Assembly (NCBI RefSeq): GCF_020740535.1
Contig: NZ_CP082362.1
Coordinates: 3,036,501-3,100,500 of the forward strand
DNA length: 64,000 nucleotides
From: Streptomyces profundus
Lineage (GTDB): Bacteria > Actinomycetota > Actinomycetes > Streptomycetales > Streptomycetaceae
Direction: 5' to 3'
The notes beneath the pieces are model-generated. The model was given only the letters and a program-made list of their open reading frames with translations, had not been told where the DNA came from and did not search any database. A program made the translations under genes and the position numbers. Shown in pieces: positions 54,073 to 64,000 of the stretch; the stretch's first letter is position 1; each line of letters opens with the position of its first letter.

Positions 54073-54777
54073 GTGACTGATGACGCCATAGTGGTGCTCG
54101 GCCTGGGGGGTTCGCCGCGAGCAGGATCGACGACGGAGCGCGCCCTGCGGGTGTGTCTGGAGGCCGCGGAGCAACGCGGCGCCGTGACGCGGATGATCGC
54201 GGGCGAGAAGCTCAACCTGCCGCTGTACGACCCGAATGTCGCGCTGCGCAGCGACCGGGCCCGCTACCTGGTGCGGCAGATCGCCCAGGCCGACGGGATC
54301 ATCCTGGCCACCCCGGCCTACCACGGCACCATCTCCGGGCTGGTGAAGAACGCCCTGGACTATGTGGAGGACCTCAGGGGCGCGGACCGGCCGTACTTCA
54401 CCGACCGGGCCGTCGGCTGCCTCTCGGTCGGGCAGGGCTGGCAGGGTCCCGCGTCGGCCCTGGCCGCGCTGCGGGACACCGCGCACGCGCTGCGTGGCTG
54501 GCCGACGCCGCTGGGCGTGACGATCAACACCGAGGCCGGGGTCTTCGAGGCGGACGGCACGTTCGCCGACACGAGCCTGCACAACCAGCTGCGGGTACTC
54601 GGCACCCAGGTCGTCGAGTTCGCCCAGATGAACCACGCGCTCCGCTTCGCCCAGATGACCAGGGCGCTGCGCCAGTCGGCGCAGCGGGAGCGGATCGGCA
54701 CGCCGGACTCCGACGTCCGCACACGCCTGTCGGCCGGGGCCGACGTCCAGTGGTCCGCCATGGCTGCCGGCCGCTGA
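54073..54777 (+). CDS. NADPH-dependent FMN reductase
   Basis: 234 residues from GTG at 54073 (GGAGAG upstream). Flavodoxin-like fold: VVLGLGGSPRAGSTTERAL (FMN phosphate loop), DGIILATPAYHGTISGLVKNALDYVEDL (ATPxYHGxxSGxxKNxLD signature) and VGCLSVGQGWQG. It reduces FMN with NAD(P)H. In this cluster it could supply reduced FMN to the luciferase-like monooxygenase encoded at 55605-56681. Confidence 0.9.
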   Translation: MTDDAIVVLGLGGSPRAGSTTERALRVCLEAAEQRGAVTRMIAGEKLNLPLYDPNVALRSDRARYLVRQIAQADGIILATPAYHGTISGLVKNALDYVEDLRGADRPYFTDRAVGCLSVGQGWQGPASALAALRDTAHALRGWPTPLGVTINTEAGVFEADGTFADTSLHNQLRVLGTQVVEFAQMNHALRFAQMTRALRQSAQRERIGTPDSDVRTRLSAGADVQWSAMAAGR

Positions 54778-54821
54778 GACGCCCGGCAGCCACCGAGGAG
54801 AAGCACGAGAGAAGGAGCACC

Positions 54822-55031
54822 ATGACGAACCCCTTCGAGGACGAGAACGGCACGTTCCACGTCCTGGTCAACGACGAGCGGCAGCACTCCCTCTGGCCCT
54901 CGTTCGCCGAGGTGCCGGCCGGCTGGACGGTCGCGCTCAGCGAGGTCACCCGGGAGCAGGCCCTGGAGTACGTGAACGAGAACTGGACCGACATGCGGCC
55001 GAAGAGCCTGGTCGACGCCATGGGTGGCTGA
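54822..55031 (+). CDS. MbtH-like protein
   Basis: 69 residues from ATG at 54822 (GAAGGAGCACC). Typical sequence: NPFEDENGTFHVLVNDERQH, SLWPSFAEVPAGW, and NWTDMRPKSLV with the conserved Trp and MRP. MbtH proteins bind and activate NRPS adenylation domains. The partner is the NRPS starting at 57484. Confidence 0.95.
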   Translation: MTNPFEDENGTFHVLVNDERQHSLWPSFAEVPAGWTVALSEVTREQALEYVNENWTDMRPKSLVDAMGG

Positions 55032-55167
55032 GGCCCGCCTCCCGGGCGCGCGTCGAGGCCGGTGCGGTGGGGCGGCGTGGCCCCTGACGTACCGGCCCTC
55101 GGCGACGGGTGGTGGGCGGCGCGGCACCGCGGTCGGTGCCGGCCGGCCACCGCCCGGCGCGTTCGGC

Positions 55168-55422
55168 TCAGGGGGTACAGCTCACCTTGATGGTGTCCAT
55201 GAGTGCCAGGACGGCCCGGGCGGAGGGCAGGATCATCCTGCCCTCCTGGGTGAGCCTGGCACCGCCGGAGTCACGGGTGAACAGCTGGGTCCCCAACGAC
55301 TGCTCCAGGCACTTGACCTGGTAGCTGATGGCGGACTGCGAGTACTTCAACGCGACGGCCGCCTCGTCCATTCGCCCTATCTCGGCGATCGAGACGAAAG
55401 CGCGAAACTCTCTCTCATGCAT
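55168..55422 (-). CDS. LysR-type HTH-only protein
   Basis: 84 residues from ATG at 55422. It contains a complete LysR winged HTH (EFRAFVSIAEIGRMDEAAVALKYSQSAISYQVKCLEQSLGTQLFTRD) and the start of the linker helix, then ends (TIKVSCTP). The ~200-residue effector domain is absent, and no continuation in other frames is visible downstream. It may be a truncated but functional cluster regulator or a decayed gene. Confidence 0.7.
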   Translation of the reverse strand: MHEREFRAFVSIAEIGRMDEAAVALKYSQSAISYQVKCLEQSLGTQLFTRDSGGARLTQEGRMILPSARAVLALMDTIKVSCTP

Positions 55423-55557
55423 GACACACACCGCTCCCTGCAACATGCGTTCCTGGGTCCATTGCAACGCATGGCGCTGAGGGCTCCAACGTGCCCGGCA
55501 GGAAACTGCTGGATCTTCGGCGGCCGGCAGGTCGGTGTCAGGTTTCGGACAGCGGTG

Positions 55558-55592
55558 GGCCCGGGCGGGACGCGGCAGGTCCCGCCCGGGCC
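55558..55592 (-). terminator. Terminator hairpin after LLM monooxygenase gene
   Basis: GGCCCGGGCGGGAC (55558-55571) pairs perfectly with GTCCCGCCCGGGCC (55579-55592) around a 7-nt loop, 12 bases past the stop of the leftward gene. Confidence 0.85.
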
Positions 55593-55604
55593 TCGCGCGG
55601 TGGC

Positions 55605-56681
55605 TCAGTGGCCCCGCTCGATCGCCCGCCAGGCGTCGTGGAGCCGCCCCAGGTGCTGGAAGCTGTCGAGGACCTCCTCGGTCCCGACCCCGAAGTCGAC
55701 CAGGCAGGCCACCTCGTCGACGCCGGCGTCCTTCAACTGCTTGAGCATCCCCAGACAGTCGTCGACGGTGCCGAACAGGCCGCTGGTGTCGAAGTAGCGG
55801 TCGAATGCCTGGCTGACCAGGAACGCCAGGTCCTCCTCGCTCATGTCGCGCAACTGCCGTGAGGCCTGGACCCCTTCGGCGCCCATCGCCTCGGCGGCCC
55901 GGACCACCAGGTCGAAGGAGCTGGCCAGATAGCGGGAGAACGGCTCCCGCACGGTCTCCCTGACCTGCTCCCGGTCGGTGCCGACGAAGGTGTGCAGCAT
56001 CAGCGTCACATGGCCGGCGTTCGCCGCCCCCGGCTGGTGCGCGCGGTGCGAGCCGCGGTAGCCCTCGATGCGCTGGCTCAGCCCCTCGACCTCCTGGCCG
56101 AGCAGATGGGTCAGGATGCCGAAGCCGTGCTCGCCGGCGAGGGCGAAGGTCTCGGGGGTGCCGGAACTGGTCAGCCACACCGGCAGTTCCGGCTGCACCG
56201 GCGGCGGGTACATGGTCATCTCGGCCGGGTTGCCGGAGCCGTCGGTCAGCGTGATCGACTCCCTGGCCCACAGCCGGCGCACCGTGTTGATCGTCTCGAC
56301 CAGCGTCTTCTTCCGGTCCTCGTACGCCTCGGGGCGCAGCGCGAAGTCCGCCGCGTTCCAGCCGGAGGCGAAGGCTATGCCGGCCCGGCCGTTGGAGAGG
56401 TTGTCGACGACCGACCACTCCTCGGCGATCCGCATGGGGTGGTGCAGCGGCGCCACCACGCTGCCGGCGCGCACCGCGACCCGCTCGGTGACGGCGGCCA
56501 CCGCCGCGCTGGTCACCGAGGGGTTGGGGTAGAGACCGCCGAAGGGGTGGAAGTGCCGCTCGGGCGTCCAGACCGCGGCGAATCCCTGCCGGTCGGCGAA
56601 GCGGGCACCGTCCAACAACAGCCGATAGCGGTCATGTTCCTCGGTCTCGTTGTTCGCGAAATAGAGCAGACTGAATTCCAC
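55605..56681 (-). CDS. MupA/Atu3671-type luciferase-like FMN monooxygenase
   Basis: 358 residues from ATG at 56681. Family landmarks are the start MEFSLLYFANNETEEHDRYRLLLDGARFADR, then AVWTPERHFHPFGGLYPNPSV, LHHPMRIAEEWSVVDNLSNGRAGIAFASGW and VWLTSSGTPETFALAGEHG. Members occur in NRPS and PKS clusters and oxidise assembly-line intermediates using reduced FMN and O2. The reductase at 54073 may feed it. Transcribed opposite to the NRPS. Confidence 0.9.
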   Translation of the reverse strand: MEFSLLYFANNETEEHDRYRLLLDGARFADRQGFAAVWTPERHFHPFGGLYPNPSVTSAAVAAVTERVAVRAGSVVAPLHHPMRIAEEWSVVDNLSNGRAGIAFASGWNAADFALRPEAYEDRKKTLVETINTVRRLWARESITLTDGSGNPAEMTMYPPPVQPELPVWLTSSGTPETFALAGEHGFGILTHLLGQEVEGLSQRIEGYRGSHRAHQPGAANAGHVTLMLHTFVGTDREQVRETVREPFSRYLASSFDLVVRAAEAMGAEGVQASRQLRDMSEEDLAFLVSQAFDRYFDTSGLFGTVDDCLGMLKQLKDAGVDEVACLVDFGVGTEEVLDSFQHLGRLHDAWRAIERGH

Positions 56682-56834
56682 GGGATCCTCCTCTGCGGCA
56701 GCGAATCAGCCTTTGCGGCCGGCCGGTTCGACTACCTCCGGTTTCCAGCGAAGCTGGCGTCGTCAAGTCGGTTCACGGCCGCCGGATCAAGTGCTTGTCC
56801 CATGTGGCCGGAGCGTGCGGCATGATGGCTGGCC

Positions 56835-57194
56835 GTGGGTGTCGAACTGTCGCTGCGGCTGGTGCCCGACGAGCTGTGGGAGCTGGTCGCGCCGCTGCTG
56901 CCGCCGTTCCCCGCGCGCCCGCAGGGCGGCGGGACCGCGCCGTTGGACGAGCGGGCCGTGTTCGCGGCCGTGGTGTACGTGGTCACCAGCGGCTGCGCCT
57001 GGCGCCGGTTGCCGGCCACGTTCGGCGTCTCGCCCGCCACCGCCCACCGGCGGTTCACCGCCTGGAGCGAGGCCGACGTGTGGTCCCGCCTGCGGCGGGA
57101 CGCACGGAAGGCGCCATGGGCGCGCGCCGAGGCGGACTGGGCCTCGGCCGTCGCCCTGGCCGCCGCCGCCAGGGCGGGCGAGGGAACGCGCTGA
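56835..57194 (+). pseudogene. IS5-family transposase N-terminal fragment
   Basis: 119 residues from GTG at 56835. It contains the DUF4096-type N-terminal block (LVPDELWELVAPLLPPFPARPQGGG...ERAVFAAVVYVVTSGCAWRRLP, FGVSPATAHRRFTAWSEADVW). After DWASAVALAAAARAGEGTR it stops, and no DDE catalytic part follows in any frame. No inverted repeats seen. A relic inside the NRPS cluster. Confidence 0.7.
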
Positions 57195-57483
57195 ACCACC
57201 CCCCGGCCCTCCCCGGTCCCGCTTCGGCGCCCACCGGCCGCGAGAAGCGCACAGAAACCCACCACATGAGACAAGCTCTAAGAAGCCAAAGCGGGAACCT
57301 GGAGTTCCCCGGCATCAAGAGTGAACCCCTCGAATAGTACGCCCCGGCCTGGGGTTTCTCCGCGCACATCGAAGTTTTCCCACTGGGATAGCCCCCGCCA
57401 ACACCCGCCCGTAGGGTGGCCCGTTGGGGGCTTTCCGGCGCCACTTTCTTTTCAATAGTCAGCGTGTGGGGTGAAGTTACGCA

Positions 57484-64000
<6,517 letters not shown>

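Overview
The window reads as Streptomyces or a close relative. It has very high G+C with strong G/C third-codon preference, GTG and TTG starts, GTGA/ATGA stop-start overlaps, and typical families: DUF397/Scr1-type regulators, Tat-exported hydrolases, a GH10 xylanase and a GH62 arabinofuranosidase with ricin-type binding domains, and an NRPS cluster with an MbtH protein. It is a mosaic of integrated elements on the left and more ordinary accessory chromosome with a biosynthetic cluster on the right.

Left part (1-14.9 kb): the end of an integrative or mobilizable element. It carries a DUF2637 protein tail, MobC, a relaxase and a candidate oriT hairpin (1-2.6 kb); a leftward regulatory operon (unknown protein, DUF6879, Scr1-type HTH, DUF397; 2.6-4.6 kb); and, divergent from it, a rightward cassette (4.9-10.6 kb) with a degenerate Nudix protein, small membrane proteins, a Cys-rich protein, a radical SAM enzyme, a DnaQ-like protein, a P-loop nucleotide-kinase-like protein and an intact Nudix hydrolase. 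A visibly less G+C-rich stretch follows, with a membrane gene broken by an in-frame TAG and a large bNACHT NTPase.

Middle part (14.8-29.5 kb): five copies of the 3' half of a tRNA-Gly(CCC) gene (about 14824, 18095, 20072, 27276, 29387), four with their own hairpin terminator and two with degraded integrase 3' ends beside them. They look like stacked attachment sites. The segments between them hold an EACC1 protein with a caspase-GAF-PAS-GGDEF gene (broken by TGA, active-site His replaced by Gln), a DUF4365 nuclease-like protein, an IS701-family insertion, an IS481 relic, a vapC fragment, divergent GH62 and xlnA genes with xylanase-type operator repeats, several decayed genes, and a small exported NTF2/lipoprotein pair.

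Right part (29.5-64 kb): an RHS/YD-repeat polymorphic toxin with a C-terminal HYD1-like ADP-ribosyltransferase tip and its immunity gene; a two-component system with a small secreted acidic protein; a serine beta-lactamase-like hydrolase; a beta-family protein; an orphan response regulator with an N-terminal Cys-rich domain; a VapBC pair; a single-chain type IIG/ISP-like restriction-modification enzyme; an ArsR regulator; and two exported enzymes. From 52.1 kb to the window end lies an NRPS cluster: DrrAB-type ABC exporter, NADPH-dependent FMN reductase, MbtH, HTH-only LysR protein, MupA-type luciferase-like monooxygenase, and an NRPS (C-A-T-C-A-T-C..., first A domain predicted Thr, second with an Asp/Asn-like DLTK code) that continues past the window. 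The most unusual items are the stacked att array, the caspase-GAF-PAS-GGDEF/EACC1 locus, the radical SAM/kinase/Nudix cassette, and a sharp codon-usage break near 63.4 kb in the NRPS gene.
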